Part shown: one piece after another, positions 34,769 through 44,670 of the stretch
How positions within the stretch are numbered: position 1 is the first letter of the stretch
How the letters are laid out: each line of letters begins with the position of its first letter
Source: Sulfurospirillum arsenophilum NBRC 109478
Lineage (GTDB): Bacteria; Campylobacterota; Campylobacteria; Campylobacterales; Sulfurospirillaceae
Direction of reading: 5' to 3'
Assembly: GCF_000813345.1 (NCBI RefSeq)
Contig: NZ_BBQF01000003.1
Span: 1 to 64,000 of the forward strand
Length of the DNA stretch: 64,000 nucleotides
Notes under the pieces: model-generated
What the model saw: the letters and a program-made list of their open reading frames with translations, nothing else
Told to the model about the DNA's origin: nothing
Databases searched by the model: none
Made by a program: the position numbers and the translations under genes

Positions 34769-36052
34769 TTAGTCAAATTTAGGTGTGCGTTCAAGTGGTC
34801 CAAGATAGTGTTGGCGAGGGCGTGCAATTTTCATATCTGGCTGTTCTTTCAGCTCAATCCATTGTGCAATCCAACCAGGCGTTCTTCCGATAACAAAAAT
34901 AACCGCAAACATCTCTTTTGGGATTTTCAATGCTTGTAAAATTAAACCTGAATAGAAGTCGATATTTGGATAGAGTTTACGTTTGATGAAATACTCATCA
35001 TTGAGTGCAATCTCTTCAATACGATGTGCAACAGCCATTAACTCGGTGTCAATAGAGAGCTCACTTACCAATTGTTTTTGAAGATTTTTCAAAATCGTTG
35101 CACGTGGGTCAAAGTTTTTATACACTCTGTGACCAAATCCCATTAACCTAAATGGATCATTTGGATCTTTTGCTTTAGCGATAAATTTATCAACATTCTC
35201 AACACTTCCAATAAGCTCAAGTTGACGAATAACCGACTCGTTTGCCCCACCATGAGCTCTACCCCAAAGTGCTCCAATACCTGCACTTATCGCGGCATAG
35301 GGGTGAGCATGGGTTGATGCTACAACACGAACGGCTGTTGTAGAAGCATTTTGCTCATGATCTGCATGAAGGGTAAAGATAGTATCAAGTGCTTTAACTT
35401 CGATTGGTTTAAGATCGATATGGTGATGAGGATAACCTCGTATCATATATAGAAAGTTCTCTGTAAAGCCCTTATCTAAATCAGGATAGATAATAGGTAA
35501 CCCTTGAGAATAACGGTATGAAAACGCTGCAATAGTTGGAATTTTCGCAATAATACGATGAGCCATCTCTTTAGCTTCTTCAGGTGAATCCATATCAAGG
35601 TGATCAAAATAAAATGCTGAAAGTGCTGAAACGGCAGATGATAGGATCGCCATTGGGTGAGCATTATCAGGAAAAGCATCAAAGAGTTTGCGCATACTTT
35701 CATGGATAAAAGAGCGCTTTTTTAGCTCTAATAAAAAGTTTTTATATTCATCTTTATTGGGAAGCTCTTTATGTAACAGTAAAAAAGCTGTATCTAAAAA
35801 TGATTTTTTAGTTGCCAGGTAAGCAATGTCGTAACCACGGTACATTAATTTACCGATGTCACCATCAATATAGGTAATACGAGAACGACAACTTGCAGTA
35901 GACGTAAATCCTCTATCTAACGTAAACATTCCTGTACTGCCGTAGAAGGTAGAAATATCTACAACATCTGGTCCTAATGTTGACTTGAGGACTGGAAATT
36001 CATACTCTTTGCCCGTACGATTGTCGATAAGGGTAACAGACTCTTTACTCAT
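34769..36052 (-). CDS. gltA: Citrate synthase
   Basis: 427 aa from the ATG at 36052, which has AAAGG six bases upstream; the ATG at 36058 touches the ribosome site. Catalytic regions are present: TLHADHEQNASTTAVR, GALWGRAHGGANES and FGHRVYKNFDPRATILK, plus the C-terminal GRTPGWIAQWIE. It condenses oxaloacetate and acetyl-CoA at the entry of the TCA cycle. It is the hexameric, NADH-regulated type by length. Single-gene unit with TATAAT upstream. Confidence 0.96.
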   Translation of the reverse strand: MSKESVTLIDNRTGKEYEFPVLKSTLGPDVVDISTFYGSTGMFTLDRGFTSTASCRSRITYIDGDIGKLMYRGYDIAYLATKKSFLDTAFLLLHKELPNKDEYKNFLLELKKRSFIHESMRKLFDAFPDNAHPMAILSSAVSALSAFYFDHLDMDSPEEAKEMAHRIIAKIPTIAAFSYRYSQGLPIIYPDLDKGFTENFLYMIRGYPHHHIDLKPIEVKALDTIFTLHADHEQNASTTAVRVVASTHAHPYAAISAGIGALWGRAHGGANESVIRQLELIGSVENVDKFIAKAKDPNDPFRLMGFGHRVYKNFDPRATILKNLQKQLVSELSIDTELMAVAHRIEEIALNDEYFIKRKLYPNIDFYSGLILQALKIPKEMFAVIFVIGRTPGWIAQWIELKEQPDMKIARPRQHYLGPLERTPKFD

Positions 36053-36078
36053 ACGCATCCTTTATTAAATAATAAAAT

Positions 36079-36084
36079 ATTATA
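36079..36084 (-). promoter_or_regulatory. -10 TATAAT for gltA
   Basis: Minus-strand TATAAT about 27 bases before the start at 36052, in a very AT-rich stretch. Confidence 0.5.
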
Positions 36085-36193
36085 TCAAATTTTGTTTTGC
36101 ACGCTTAATAAATTGTAAGCATTATTATATTAGAGAGAAGAATATTAAAAAAGTTAGTTTGAAAGTTTTAGGTAGGGCGTAGCAGTAAATCTG

Positions 36194-37039
36194 CTACGCA
36201 TGACAGGTTGTGGCGATTTCGTAACCTAACCGTTGGATCATTTCGCGATCCTTTGTAGGAAGCTCACCTTTGGTTGTTAGATAGTCACCAATAACGATAG
36301 CATCGGCACCTGCCGCAAAAATATCGCACTCTTGACTTGTAAAAGTCGTTTCCCGTCCACCTGCGACCATTAGTCGCGTATTGGGTAGAGCTGCTCTTAC
36401 TTCAGTAATAATTGCAAGCGCTTCTTCTTCACTTAAAGGCGCAGCCTTCAGGGGCAATGCAGGATTGTGAATGTAAAAATTTAGAGGCATTGTATCTGGA
36501 CTGAGGGATTTAACACTTTGTATAAAGGCGGTTCTCTCTTCTTTGCTTTCTCCTAGTCCGAAGATGCCTCCACTGCATAAAGACAATCCAGCTTCTTTGG
36601 CATTGAGGCAAGTTTGGTAACGACTTTCCCATGAATGGGTAGTACAGATTTTGTCATAAAAATTTTGAGAGCTCTCTAAGTTATGGTTATAAGAATTGAC
36701 CCCAGCCTCTTTAAGTGTACGAAGTTGTTCGACACTAGCGATACCATTGCATGCAATCAAATTCAAATCAGGAAGTTCTGCTCTAATGGCACGTGCCACT
36801 TCGCAGACAAAAGCCAATTTCTTATCATCAAGTCCTAGCCCTGATGTGACGAGACAAAAACCAATAGCCCCATTGTTAACAGCATTTTTAGCTTCAAAAA
36901 CAATTTGCTCAATAGGTTTATATTTGTAACGTTCTATATCAGCATGATGACGAGCACTTTGGGTACAAAATCCACAATCTTCAGGACAGCTTCCGCTGGA
37001 GATATTTGAAATGGCACATAAAAAAATTGATTTTTTCAT
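36194..37039 (-). CDS. bioB: Biotin synthase
   Basis: 281 aa, the short form found in Campylobacterota. The radical-SAM cysteine motif is within SGSCPEDCGFCTQSARHHADI near the N-terminus, followed by LVTSGLGLDDKK and the second-cluster region (MVAGGRETTF). It inserts sulfur into dethiobiotin. Its product is needed by AccB at 62 kb. A palindrome copy (37053-37062) lies in its leader. Confidence 0.93.
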   Translation of the reverse strand: MKKSIFLCAISNISSGSCPEDCGFCTQSARHHADIERYKYKPIEQIVFEAKNAVNNGAIGFCLVTSGLGLDDKKLAFVCEVARAIRAELPDLNLIACNGIASVEQLRTLKEAGVNSYNHNLESSQNFYDKICTTHSWESRYQTCLNAKEAGLSLCSGGIFGLGESKEERTAFIQSVKSLSPDTMPLNFYIHNPALPLKAAPLSEEEALAIITEVRAALPNTRLMVAGGRETTFTSQECDIFAAGADAIVIGDYLTTKGELPTKDREMIQRLGYEIATTCHA

Positions 37040-37070
37040 AAATGAAGATTCCTTACATGTAAAGTTTAGA

Positions 37071-37098
37071 CTTCTTGCAAATCAAGATTTGCAAGAAG
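37071..37098. repeat. 12-bp inverted repeat between topA and bioB
   Basis: CTTCTTGCAAAT (37071-37082) and ATTTGCAAGAAG (37087-37098) form a perfect stem with a four-base loop. No T-run follows on either strand, so it is either a weak terminator for topA or a regulatory hairpin in the bioB leader. A second small stem (GCACC/GGTGC) follows at about 37102-37116. Confidence 0.5.
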
Positions 37099-37143
37099 AG
37101 AAGCACCAAAAGGTGCGCGAGTTTTCTATCGAGGGGAAACGTA

Positions 37144-39216
37144 TTAAGCATCCTCTTTGTGTTTACATTTAATGCATTCGTAGATCTCTTTTTTACGAAG
37201 TTCACGTTTTGCCATAATGTAGTCACATTCAGGACATTTTTTATCGGTTGGTTCGTGGTTAGAGATAAATTTACATTTTGGGTAGTTACCACAACCAAAA
37301 AATTTACCTCTGCGAGAACTACGCTCTAAGATAGGTCCGCCACATTCAGGACAAGGAACCGCAAGGGTTATTTTCTCTTTGGGTGCGCTTTCACTTACTT
37401 TTTTAAGGTTTTGAGTGTATTTACAGGTAGGATAGGTACTGCATGCAATAAACTCGCCAAAACGACCCTTTCGTCTGACAAGCTCTTTACCACAGTCTGG
37501 GCATATTTCGCCTGTAAAAACAACCACTTTTTGGCTTTCGATGTCCGTTTTACCTTTGGCGACCTGTGCTTCAAAAGGTTCGTAAAATTCCCATAAAATC
37601 GCCTGCCAATCCTCTTTGTCTTCTGCAATGAGATCGAGTCTCTCTTCCATATTAGAGGTAAAAGAGGAGTCTACGATTTGGGGAAAATGCTTTTCTAAAA
37701 GCTCGGTTACTTGAAAGGCAATTTCAGTGGGGATGATCTGTTTTTTCTCAATTGTAATGTACTCACGCGCTGTTAAAACAGAAATAGTTGGCGCATAGGT
37801 TGATGGACGACCAATGCCAAGACCTTCAAGTTTTTTAATGAGGCTCGCTTCTGAGTAACGTGATGGTGGTTCGGTAAAGTGCTGATTCGCATCAATTTTG
37901 GTCAGTTTGACTTCTTGCCCTAATGCAAGGTCTGGTAAAAGCTTATCTTTGTCATTGTCGCCATACACTTTATAGAAGCCATCAAAAAGGAGTTTGCGAC
38001 CGCTGGCTTTGAATTTCCCACTGTTGCTTTCAAACATAAGCGTTTGGGATTCAAAACGTGCATTGTTCATTTGAGATGCTAAAAAGCGGTTATAGATAAG
38101 TGTATAGAGTTTGAGCTCATCAGGTTTAAGGAACTCTTTGGCAATGTGTGGTGTAAACTCTAAAATTGTCGGACGAATCGCTTCGTGTGCTTCTTGGGCA
38201 CTTTTAGATTTGTTGGCATAAAAACGTGGTTTTTCAGGCAAATAAGCATCGCCATAGTTTTTTTTGATTTGATCACGTGCCGCTTCAATCGCTTCTTTGG
38301 AGATATTTAAAGAGTCCGTTCTCATGTATGTAATAACACCCATGACGCCTTGATGCGTTTTAACACCTTCATAGAGGGTTTGTGCAATCATCATCGTTTT
38401 TTTAGGAGAGTATCCCAGCGCGCTAGACGCACTTTGTTGAAGCGTTGAGGTCATGAAGGAAGGTGAAGGTGAACTCTCACGCTCTTTTTTCTCTAAAAGG
38501 GCTACTTTAAATGTTTCTTGAAGGAGTTTTTCTTTGATCGCATGCGCACGTTCTCCATTGGTTATCGTCATCTTTTCGATTTTACCGCCTTCAAACTCTA
38601 CCAAAGAGGATTCAATGGTTTTGTTAAACAGTGCGTCAATGCTCCAGAACTCTTCTTCTTTAAAGGCTTTAATCTCTTTTTCGCGATCTACAACGATTTT
38701 AAGAGTGGACGATTGAACACGTCCTGCACTTAACCCTTTTTGGATTTTTGAAGAGAGGAGTGGCGAGAGCTTATAACCAACGATTCGATCTAGCAGACGT
38801 CGTGCTTGTTGAGCGTTAATACTACTCGCATCTAAAACCCTAGGATTTTCAAGTGCATGGGTAATCGCATTTTTGGTAATCTCATGAAAGACGATACGAG
38901 GAAGTGACTGTGGGTCTTTACCAATGGCCGTAGCGATATGAAAACCAATAGCTTCACCCTCACGGTCCTCATCGGTCGCGATATAGACTTGATCAGCCGT
39001 TTTGGCGAGATCTTTGATCTCTTTAACCACCGCTGCATGATCTTTAGGGATACGATACTCTGGTATGAAGGTTTGGTTGTCGATCTTGATACCAAAACTA
39101 CTTTTGGGAAGATCACGGATATGTCCTTTAGAAGCGACAACTGTATAGTCTTTACCTAAAAAATTCTTAATCGTTTTTGCTTTAGTCGGGGATTCGACAA
39201 TAATGAGATTTTTCAA
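37144..39216 (-). CDS. topA: DNA topoisomerase I
   Basis: 690 aa. Toprim domain with IVESPTKAKTIKNFLG and ATDEDREGEAIGFH; the active-site tyrosine lies in GVITYMRTDSLNIS. The C-terminal region carries three tetra-cysteine zinc ribbons (CPDCGKELVRRKGRFGEFIAC..., CPECGGPILERSSRRGKFFGC..., CPECDYIMAKRELRKKEIYEC). It relaxes negative supercoils. A palindrome copy (39229-39238) lies just upstream of the start codon. Confidence 0.97.
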   Translation of the reverse strand: MKNLIIVESPTKAKTIKNFLGKDYTVVASKGHIRDLPKSSFGIKIDNQTFIPEYRIPKDHAAVVKEIKDLAKTADQVYIATDEDREGEAIGFHIATAIGKDPQSLPRIVFHEITKNAITHALENPRVLDASSINAQQARRLLDRIVGYKLSPLLSSKIQKGLSAGRVQSSTLKIVVDREKEIKAFKEEEFWSIDALFNKTIESSLVEFEGGKIEKMTITNGERAHAIKEKLLQETFKVALLEKKERESSPSPSFMTSTLQQSASSALGYSPKKTMMIAQTLYEGVKTHQGVMGVITYMRTDSLNISKEAIEAARDQIKKNYGDAYLPEKPRFYANKSKSAQEAHEAIRPTILEFTPHIAKEFLKPDELKLYTLIYNRFLASQMNNARFESQTLMFESNSGKFKASGRKLLFDGFYKVYGDNDKDKLLPDLALGQEVKLTKIDANQHFTEPPSRYSEASLIKKLEGLGIGRPSTYAPTISVLTAREYITIEKKQIIPTEIAFQVTELLEKHFPQIVDSSFTSNMEERLDLIAEDKEDWQAILWEFYEPFEAQVAKGKTDIESQKVVVFTGEICPDCGKELVRRKGRFGEFIACSTYPTCKYTQNLKKVSESAPKEKITLAVPCPECGGPILERSSRRGKFFGCGNYPKCKFISNHEPTDKKCPECDYIMAKRELRKKEIYECIKCKHKEDA

Positions 39217-39293
39217 TTCTTTTCCATTTTACATGTAAACATTTTTGTGTATTCTATCTAAAAAAAAATCTTTTTAAAAATAGTCTTGGATGT

Positions 39294-39320
39294 TAAAGTT
39301 TTTTTTTGAGGTGACGATCT
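39294..39320 (+). promoter_or_regulatory. Sigma-28 (FliA) promoter for flagellin
   Basis: TAAAGTTT (39294-39301), 11 bases, then GACGATCT (39313-39320). The enteric consensus is TAAAGTTT-N11-GCCGATAA, so the -35 part is exact and the -10 part keeps the CGAT core. It lies about 56 bases before the flagellin ATG. Confidence 0.8.
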
Positions 39321-39375
39321 TGTTTTCATCAAAGGCAAGGATGCCTGCGAAATACAAAAGATAAAAGGATTTATC

Positions 39376-41802
39376 ATGGGTTTCCGTATTAACACAAACG
39401 TTGCGTCACTTACTGCACAAACAAGTGCTGCAATCAACAACAGAAACATGGACAATGCGCTTTCTAAATTGTCCTCAGGTCTTCGTATCAACAAAGCTGC
39501 AGATGATGCTTCTGGTCTTGCTATTGCTAACTCCCTTAGAGCGCAAGCAAGTTCACTTGGTCAAGCTGTTAACAATGGTAATGATGCGATCGGTTTGATC
39601 CAAACTGCCGATGGTGCGCTTAGCGAGTACTCAAACATTCTTGATACTATCAAGACTAAATCTGTACAAGCAGCATCTGATGGTCAAAACGCTTCTTCTC
39701 GTTTGGCAATTCAAAAAGACATCAGCCGTTTACTTGAGAACTTGAACAGTATTGCTAAAACAACATCGTTCAACGGACAAAAACTACTTTCTGGTACATT
39801 TACCAATAAAGAGTTCCAAGTTGGTGCAAACGCGAATGAGACTGTTAAAACTTCTATTGCTTCAGCTGAAACAAGTCAAATTGGTCAAACAAGCCGTAGT
39901 ACATTAAGTATTGCACAGCTTGGTACGAACCAATTAACACTTAAAAGTGCTCTTAGTGGTGCTTCAATTTCACTAGAGTCTGTTAATTTGCAAATGAACA
40001 ATGACCCTGCTAATGGTATGGGAAAACTTGCAGATCTTATTAACAAAAATAGTGCTGAAACAGGTATTACTGCAAAAGCAGTTGTTACAACAACAACTAA
40101 GGCTGCAATCGTTGCTGGAACAACAGGTGCTGATTTTGCTATCAATGGTGTAAATATTGGCGCGATCAATGTTTCAGCAAATGACAGTGAATCAACATTA
40201 TTAACAGCAATTAACAACAAATCAACTGAAACAGGCGTCACTGCAACTAAAACTGCTGATGGTAAAATTACATTGGCAACAAGTGATGGTCGTGCTATCA
40301 GTGTTACTGGTGCTGTTTCAGGTGTTATGGGTAGTACTGCAGATGAGATGAGTACAGTTGGACATCTTGAAGTCGTTCAAGCAGGTTCTTCAACTTTCCA
40401 AATCACTGGCTCACCTATGGGTACAGCGGTTGGTGAAGATATGACTATCACTGGCACTATGACCGCAGTACAAGATTCAACAATTGTTGTTGGTAGTACT
40501 ATTATTTCTGACAGTGTATTAGCTGCTGGTACTGTACTTGGTATGGCAATTACTGCAACAGTTGCGATGGAGTCTGCATCTTCAACAAAAGATGGTACAT
40601 TAACTGTTGGTTCTGTTATTGGTTCAGGTGCTAAATTAGAGCATGGTACAACTCTTGGAACAACTATCACAACAAGAACAACCACTACGCTTACTGCTGA
40701 TATGCTTGTTAAAGCAGGTTCAACATTGGGTGTTGGTACTGTATTTGATGCAGGTACTGTCCTTAATGAAGATATCTCTGTTTCTGGCGTAAAATACAAA
40801 GCGGGAACAACATTAACTGTTGACGTTACATTGGCGACAGCAACTACCTTATCAAAAGATATGGTCATTACCATTGACAAAAACAACCAACAAGCTGCAA
40901 TCGGTGCTTCTAGTACACTTGTTGCGGGTAGTACTCTTGGTGAAGACCTTGTTACAACAGGTTCTGCAATTGTTTCAACAGAAATGACTATTAAAGCGGG
41001 TACATCACTTGTTTCAGGCTCAACTATTGCTGCTGGTAGTGTTATGGGTGATAGCGTCACTGTAAGTGGTGACAGAACAACAAAACAAGAAACTCTCTTG
41101 AAAGTAGGTTCAACTCTTGGTAGTGGTTCAATTCTTAAAGAGAATTCAACTATCGGTGGTGCAATTCAACTTCGTGCAGCCGTTACGCTTAACCAAGATA
41201 CCGTTATCAAAGCAGGTTCAACACTTGTTTCAGATACTGTTCTTAAAGCCGGAACTGTTATTAACCAAGACTTGACAAATGCTCAAGTAGGTGGTGGTGC
41301 AGGTGCTGGATTGAAAGCAGGTACTATTCTTGGAACAGACGTTACTTTAACAGCTGACGTATCTATCAGTAAAGATTTCAATATGATCAAAGGTACTTCT
41401 GGTACTAATGCATCTATCGCTATTGGATCTAAACTTGCTGTAAATGGTGGCGGTCAAAATAGTGTTGAATTGGGAACAACAGAGTTTACAAATCTATCTA
41501 GCATCGACGTTACAACTCTTGAAGGTGCGATGAAAGCTATTGATACCGTTAGTGCTGCGATGACAAACCTTGATACTATTCGTTCAGATTTAGGTTCTGT
41601 TCAAAATCAAATCACTTCAACTATCAATAACATCTCTGTAACTCAAGTAAACGTTAAGAGTGCTGAGTCTGGTATTCGTGACGTTGACTTTGCTGCAGAA
41701 TCAGCGAACTTCTCTAAATATAACATTCTTGCACAGTCAGGAAGTTATGCAATGAGTCAAGCGAACTCTGTACAACAAAACGTACTAAAATTGTTACAAT
41801 AG
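39376..41802 (+). CDS. fla: Flagellin with an enlarged repetitive central domain
   Basis: 808 aa, well above the roughly 500-580 aa of common Campylobacterota flagellins. N-terminal D0/D1 (1 to about 190, MGFRINTNVASLTAQ, LSSGLRINKAADDASGLAIA) and C-terminal D1/D0 (about 690-808, ending MSQANSVQQNVLKLLQ) are canonical. A hook-IN-type segment lies about 250-310 (FAINGVNIGAINVSAND). Residues about 335-675 hold degenerate repeats built on KAGSTLxxGTVLxAGTVLxxD with runs of Thr and Ser and almost no aromatic residues. It forms the filament; the repeat domain should be surface exposed. A sigma-28 promoter and a strong terminator flank it. Confidence 0.95.
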   Translation: MGFRINTNVASLTAQTSAAINNRNMDNALSKLSSGLRINKAADDASGLAIANSLRAQASSLGQAVNNGNDAIGLIQTADGALSEYSNILDTIKTKSVQAASDGQNASSRLAIQKDISRLLENLNSIAKTTSFNGQKLLSGTFTNKEFQVGANANETVKTSIASAETSQIGQTSRSTLSIAQLGTNQLTLKSALSGASISLESVNLQMNNDPANGMGKLADLINKNSAETGITAKAVVTTTTKAAIVAGTTGADFAINGVNIGAINVSANDSESTLLTAINNKSTETGVTATKTADGKITLATSDGRAISVTGAVSGVMGSTADEMSTVGHLEVVQAGSSTFQITGSPMGTAVGEDMTITGTMTAVQDSTIVVGSTIISDSVLAAGTVLGMAITATVAMESASSTKDGTLTVGSVIGSGAKLEHGTTLGTTITTRTTTTLTADMLVKAGSTLGVGTVFDAGTVLNEDISVSGVKYKAGTTLTVDVTLATATTLSKDMVITIDKNNQQAAIGASSTLVAGSTLGEDLVTTGSAIVSTEMTIKAGTSLVSGSTIAAGSVMGDSVTVSGDRTTKQETLLKVGSTLGSGSILKENSTIGGAIQLRAAVTLNQDTVIKAGSTLVSDTVLKAGTVINQDLTNAQVGGGAGAGLKAGTILGTDVTLTADVSISKDFNMIKGTSGTNASIAIGSKLAVNGGGQNSVELGTTEFTNLSSIDVTTLEGAMKAIDTVSAAMTNLDTIRSDLGSVQNQITSTINNISVTQVNVKSAESGIRDVDFAAESANFSKYNILAQSGSYAMSQANSVQQNVLKLLQ

Positions 41803-41811
41803 TAACAATGC

Positions 41812-41883
41812 CTAAGGCTGCTTAGCGGCCTTAGTTCTAAGCTAATGTAAGCTGCCCAAGCGGTTTGCATTAGCTTTTTTTTA
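41812..41883 (+). terminator. Double hairpin terminator after flagellin
   Basis: First stem CTAAGGC/GCCTTAG (41812-41834), then a stronger stem AAGCTAATG (41839-41847) with CATTAGCTT (41868-41876) running into eight or more T residues. Confidence 0.85.
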
Positions 41884-41891
41884 TTGATTGA

Positions 41892-41909
41892 CCGAGCCTT
41901 TTGGCTCGG
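41892..41909 (-). terminator. Hairpin at the end of the Maf/pse operon
   Basis: CCGAGCC, TTTT, GGCTCGG: a seven-bp GC-rich perfect stem with a four-base loop, directly after the maf stop codon on the minus strand. Confidence 0.65.
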
Positions 41910-41913
41910 ACAT

Positions 41914-43908
41914 TTACTTCAAATACGCCTCAAGCTTCGAAATATACACCTGCGACATTTTCAAGAGTTGTTTTACCAAAAGAGCATCAATATTAGTAAC
42001 ATGCTTATTAAAATTCGGAAGATCTTTTGTATTGAAAAGATCGAAGATATAACTCATCACAATAGAAAAATACTCATAATAGACTTGTGCTAAGTCTGAG
42101 CGAGTCTTATACTCCATATCACTTAAATCCCATGAAAGTTTTGCAAGTGTTTGAAGATAAGCATCCGCATGCGCAAATTTTTTCTTTTGGTGCTGTTTAA
42201 TAATCTTTTCGAGTTTTTTCGCTTCTTTGATTTGGTAAGAGATTTGACCTTTATCCCCCTCGTTGAAATCATCTGAGCCTATACTTATGAAAAACTTCTC
42301 TATGCCTTCGCGTAGGTAATCTCTATCAAGAACAGGGAGCCCTTTCCAATCATAATCACTAAAGCGAAGAGGATCACATCCTTCCAAATAAGCACCATTA
42401 CTGAGATTATGAACATGATGGTATTCACGCTTAAGCATTTCCGTAAAAATAGCAACTTGTTCAATAGATATCTTATACGCAGAGAGTGTAGGAATCGTTT
42501 CGCATAGATTACCTTTCACATACGTGATAGAGGCATTTGGGTCTAGTGATGCGCTGTGCTCGTTATGTTCACCTGTTACTTGGAATGGGTGAAAGTCACC
42601 GTGTGATTGCATTGTATCAGGATTAAGAGCTAGATCCACACCTAGCATAAAGATTTCGGTTGCTCCCATAATAAGGAATAGACCATACGTATATTCGCCT
42701 ACACTGGGTGCTGAGAATCTTCCAAACCCTTTTTTATAAAACGTACCTTGCTCTATAAAATGAACATGAGCTCTATCAAATCTTTGAAGTGTTGCTTCAT
42801 CCACATTGGAGGCGAGAAGGATGGTTGAGTTTTTGAAATAGTCAGAGTCTAATTCTTCAAAAAGTAAGGAGGTATTTTCGCCTGGATCGATATGGATAAT
42901 AATATCGGGTGTGATGCCAAAACGTTTTAGTAATCGGCACGTTGAAAGTGCTGAGACAATGATGAAACGATCGCGATTTTCTACAATCCAATCGATATTT
43001 TTAGACGTTGATGGCCCTGAAAATAAAAGCAGTACCGGTTTGTTTGTAAAAATATTGTCGGTATAGACTTTATTCACATTTAAAAAAGAGTAGCCACGCG
43101 CTAAATAGCGAGGTGAGCTGACAAAACGAAACAACATAGCACTGTAGCCATAGTTTATGTAACTTTGAGAAAGAACATGCGACTGGAGACGTTGAAGGTC
43201 TAGTTGATAATCCATGGTAAAAGGGATGTGTTTCAGATGGAGATTATAATTATTGCCTCTGTTTAAAAATGCTAAAAAGTTTTCTCTCTCTTCATTGTCA
43301 TCATCGGTGAGTGAAAAGTGGAGGAAACGACCTTGTGCAAGCTCTGCATAATCGGTCACAAACAAAGAGAGGCGAAAGGTTTCAAGGTTTTTTTCTTTGA
43401 TAAAAATAACTTGAGGGTTCAGTTTTTCGGCTATTTTTAAAAGATGCAGTCCTAATCCAATGCCTAAAAAGATAATTTTATGAACACGATTCATAAAAGT
43501 CTCAGGGGTGGCATATTGACTGACATAATTAATAATTTTAATTGTTGCCCACAGTGAATTGTGAAAAGAGAGCTCACTTTTATCAATGCGTTCTGCTTGT
43601 TCTTCAGATGCGAAAACATATTTTTGCGCTTTAAAGACAGCGCCTGTACGCTTGAAATCAATAGCATCAACCATACGCTCAGCCGCTTCAAGGCTGTTGC
43701 TTTTATACAAAAACTCATTGCTAGAGAGTTCTAAAATATCAAAATAACCCTCTTCTTTATATTCCAAAGCGTAGTGTTCGCTATAGTGCCCCTCATCAAT
43801 GAGTTGGTTAAGCAGAGAAATTTTTTCAAAAATAGGTTTATGATTTTCTTCGAGAAATTTCAAGTTTTTAGTAAATGTATTGAGTGCGTTGGTTGTAATA
43901 TCATTCAT
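41914..43908 (-). CDS. maf: Motility accessory factor (Maf), DUF115/MptE-like flagellin glycosyltransferase
   Basis: 664 aa. The central MptE-like/DUF115 domain (about 290-470) carries PVLLLFSGPSTSKNIDWI and RFGITPDIIIHIDPGENTS, typical of Maf proteins, flanked by helical regions. Maf proteins are needed for transfer of nonulosonic acids to flagellin before export. It is the last gene of the pse operon (nine bases after hisF-like) and converges on the flagellin gene, its likely acceptor. Confidence 0.9.
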   Translation of the reverse strand: MNDITTNALNTFTKNLKFLEENHKPIFEKISLLNQLIDEGHYSEHYALEYKEEGYFDILELSSNEFLYKSNSLEAAERMVDAIDFKRTGAVFKAQKYVFASEEQAERIDKSELSFHNSLWATIKIINYVSQYATPETFMNRVHKIIFLGIGLGLHLLKIAEKLNPQVIFIKEKNLETFRLSLFVTDYAELAQGRFLHFSLTDDDNEERENFLAFLNRGNNYNLHLKHIPFTMDYQLDLQRLQSHVLSQSYINYGYSAMLFRFVSSPRYLARGYSFLNVNKVYTDNIFTNKPVLLLFSGPSTSKNIDWIVENRDRFIIVSALSTCRLLKRFGITPDIIIHIDPGENTSLLFEELDSDYFKNSTILLASNVDEATLQRFDRAHVHFIEQGTFYKKGFGRFSAPSVGEYTYGLFLIMGATEIFMLGVDLALNPDTMQSHGDFHPFQVTGEHNEHSASLDPNASITYVKGNLCETIPTLSAYKISIEQVAIFTEMLKREYHHVHNLSNGAYLEGCDPLRFSDYDWKGLPVLDRDYLREGIEKFFISIGSDDFNEGDKGQISYQIKEAKKLEKIIKQHQKKKFAHADAYLQTLAKLSWDLSDMEYKTRSDLAQVYYEYFSIVMSYIFDLFNTKDLPNFNKHVTNIDALLVKQLLKMSQVYISKLEAYLK

Positions 43909-43917
43909 GCGTGTTCC

Positions 43918-44670
43918 TTAGAGTAGTCTAACAGGGTAGTGATGGCGAGAAAGTTCTTCTTTGATCATTTGGGGTGTGTATTGTGTAAAGTGGAAAATAA
44001 AGGCTGCTGCGAGTGCATCTGCACCATTTTGCAAGGCTTCTACACCATCTTGTGGTTTGCCCATACCACCGTTGATAATAATAGGGATATGAAGGGTATT
44101 GGCAAAGAGTTTTAAAAGCTCAGTATCGTAACCTTGTGTTGTTCCTTCTTGGTCAATGGACGTGAGTAAAATCTCTCCAGCCCCCTGAGCTTCATACTCT
44201 TTGGCAAGTTCAATCGGGTCGATGTCAAGCAGACCATTTTTCTTATTGAAAACTCTGTAGGTACCATCCACTTTTTTAATGTCGATAGAACAAACAACAC
44301 ATTGCGAGCCAAAAATGGTAGCGATCTCTTTGATAAAAGAGGGTCGCTTAATGGCTTCTGAGTTGATCGAAACTTTATCAGCTCCCGCACCTAAAACAGT
44401 ATAGACATCTTCGATCGTTTTGATGCCACCGCCGATGGTAAGAGGCATAAAACACTCATTTGCCATATCGGTAATGATTTCGGTATTGATGGGTTCGTTA
44501 TTTAAACTCGCATCAATGTCTAAAACGATGAGTTCATCGACATTGCGGGCATTGTAAACACGAACGGTTGCAGTAGGATGACCGATGGTACGAAAAGAGC
44601 CAAACTGAATGCTTTTAACGAGTTGCCAATCTTTTAGAAGCACACAAGGAATAAGGCGATGTTTTAGCAT
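43918..44670 (-). CDS. HisF-like cyclase subunit (WbuZ type) for sugar amidination
   Basis: 250 aa TIM barrel of the HisF family: [75 protein letters not shown]. It is an operon member with a HisH-like glutaminase and a PseA/WbuX-like ligase, so it most likely supplies ammonia for an acetamidino group on a surface sugar rather than making histidine. It overlaps the HisH-like gene by seven bases. Confidence 0.88.
   Translation of the reverse strand: MLKHRLIPCVLLKDWQLVKSIQFGSFRTIGHPTATVRVYNARNVDELIVLDIDASLNNEPINTEIITDMANECFMPLTIGGGIKTIEDVYTVLGAGADKVSINSEAIKRPSFIKEIATIFGSQCVVCSIDIKKVDGTYRVFNKKNGLLDIDPIELAKEYEAQGAGEILLTSIDQEGTTQGYDTELLKLFANTLHIPIIINGGMGKPQDGVEALQNGADALAAAFIFHFTQYTPQMIKEELSRHHYPVRLL

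Noticed and set aside
40377-41060. 227-aa open frame on the minus strand within flagellin
   Set aside because: It is the reverse reading of the repetitive Thr/Val-rich flagellin region, with low-complexity composition, no ribosome site and no recognisable domain.
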